Of a stretch of 20,970 nucleotides of DNA, positions 20,291-20,970 are shown piece by piece; position 1 is the stretch's first letter, and every line of letters starts with the position of its first letter. The notes below the pieces were generated by a model. That model saw only the letters and a program-made list of their open reading frames with translations. It was not told the DNA's origin and searched no databases. A program made the position numbers and the translations under genes. Source of the stretch: a virus; the IMG/VR virus record IMGVR_UViG_3300035181_000791, positions 1 to 20,970 of that record, one strand, 5' to 3'.

Positions 20291-20970
20291 ATGGCAAACC
20301 TTACAGACACCAAGATCAGAAACACGAAGCCGGGCGACAAGCCGGTCAAGCTGACCGACGGCCAAGGGCTTTATCTGGACATCCGACCCAGCGGCGCAAA
20401 AATCTGGCGCTACCGCTACTGGATTACGCCCAAGGCCGACGGCATTTTCACCATTGGCGAATACCCGGCGGTTTCGCTGGCCGACGCGCGCAAAGAAAGG
20501 GAATGGGCGCGCGAACAAGTCAAGCAGGGGCTGAACCCGACGCAGGTCAGGGAAGCCGAACGCCTGCAACGGATGGGCGAACATGCCAACACCTTCGAGG
20601 CGGTCGCGCGCGAATGGATCGAACAGAACCGCGCCCATTGGTCGGCCAACTACTGCAAGCAGGTCGAAACCTTCCTTGCCAAAGACGTGTTCCCCAAGAT
20701 CGGGGCTTTCCCGATCCGAATGGTCAAGGCCGCCCATATTCTTGAAATCATCAGGAACGTTGAAAAGCGCGGGGCGCAGTCCATCGCCGTGCTGATCCGC
20801 CAATGGTCGGGGCAGATTTTCCGCTATGCCGTTGCGACGCTGCTCGCGGACAGCGACCCGGCGTCAGCCCTTGCCGGCGCGCTCAAGCGCAAGCCGGTCA
20901 GGCATAACCCGCCGCTGTCCAAAGAGGACATCCCGGCCTTCATGGCGCAGCTTGGGCAATATGGCGGCTA
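20291..20970 (+). CDS. int: Tyrosine integrase, P4 type, 3' end beyond window
   Basis: 226 codons are open from the ATG at 20291 to the right edge. Residues about 1-90 are the DUF4102-type arm-binding domain (LTDTKIRNTKPGDKPVKLTDGQGLYLDIRPSGAKIWRYRYW, FTIGEYPAVSLADARKEREWA). Residues about 100-195 are the SAM-like core-binding domain (TFEAVAREWIEQNRAHWSANYCKQVETFLAKDVFPKIGAFPI). The catalytic domain with its R...HxxR...Y residues is beyond the window, so activity cannot be judged. It would integrate the phage, typically into a tRNA gene or similar site. It reads outward from the early operon as in lambda. The ribosome-binding site is poor and inside a hairpin. Confidence 0.95.
   Translation, partial: MANLTDTKIRNTKPGDKPVKLTDGQGLYLDIRPSGAKIWRYRYWITPKADGIFTIGEYPAVSLADARKEREWAREQVKQGLNPTQVREAERLQRMGEHANTFEAVAREWIEQNRAHWSANYCKQVETFLAKDVFPKIGAFPIRMVKAAHILEIIRNVEKRGAQSIAVLIRQWSGQIFRYAVATLLADSDPASALAGALKRKPVRHNPPLSKEDIPAFMAQLGQYGG

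Noticed and set aside
1-20970. Lysis genes (holin, endolysin, spanin) and tail genes
   Set aside because: None are visible in any frame; they probably lie left of the capsid gene outside the window.

Overview
The window is one side of a temperate, lambda-like Caudoviricetes genome, most likely a prophage. It has high GC and strong proteobacterial Shine-Dalgarno sequences. Gene content resembles siphophage-type prophages of Betaproteobacteria such as Burkholderiales, but that host guess rests on general resemblance and is tentative. No host gene, tRNA or rRNA is visible.

Layout, with lambda as the map. The immunity region sits at 12.2-14.2 kb. A Cro-like gene reads leftward (minus strand). 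A CI/LexA-type repressor reads rightward (plus strand) and is translationally coupled to a membrane-anchored Mrr-type nuclease gene in the slot lambda uses for rexAB. Left of it, the minus strand carries the PR-like operon: CII-like regulator, O-like replication initiator with an iteron array inside its coding sequence, DnaC-type helicase loader, small zinc-binding protein, winged-helix protein, HNH-AP2 endonuclease, RusA resolvase, a second small zinc-binding protein and a Q-like late regulator. Nearly all adjacent stop and start codons overlap. After the Q-like gene come a candidate late promoter and up to three terminator hairpins. The packaging and head genes follow, still on the minus strand: NUMOD4-HNH endonuclease, ParB-methyltransferase fusion, small and large terminase, portal, prohead protease/scaffold and a major capsid protein that runs off the left edge.

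Right of the immunity region, the plus strand carries the PL-like operon: small early proteins, a Bet/RecT-type annealing protein, a YqaJ-type exonuclease with a long extra C-terminus, a protein ending in an orphan FtsK gamma domain, SSB, an AlpA-type DNA-binding protein, a repeat-containing DUF7666-like protein, a doubtful ORF, a repeat-rich non-coding stretch, and a P4-type tyrosine integrase cut by the right edge. Annealase, exonuclease, SSB and FtsK-gamma protein form a recombination module. O-like protein, DnaC and RusA form a replication and resolution module.

The most interesting signals are not protein-coding: (i) heptamers spaced exactly 11 bp apart inside the replication gene, independent of reading frame, as expected of an origin; (ii) a near-perfect 16-bp inverted operator pair around a 17-bp-spaced promoter at the PL position, sharing a 10-bp motif with the cI/cro region; (iii) a late-promoter/tandem-terminator arrangement next to the Q-like gene; (iv) CCGGATAA doublets and a UUCG-capped hairpin placed to cover the integrase ribosome-binding site. 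The best candidate for unusual biology is the Mrr-type membrane nuclease in the rex slot, followed by the orphan FtsK gamma protein. No lysis or tail genes are in the window.
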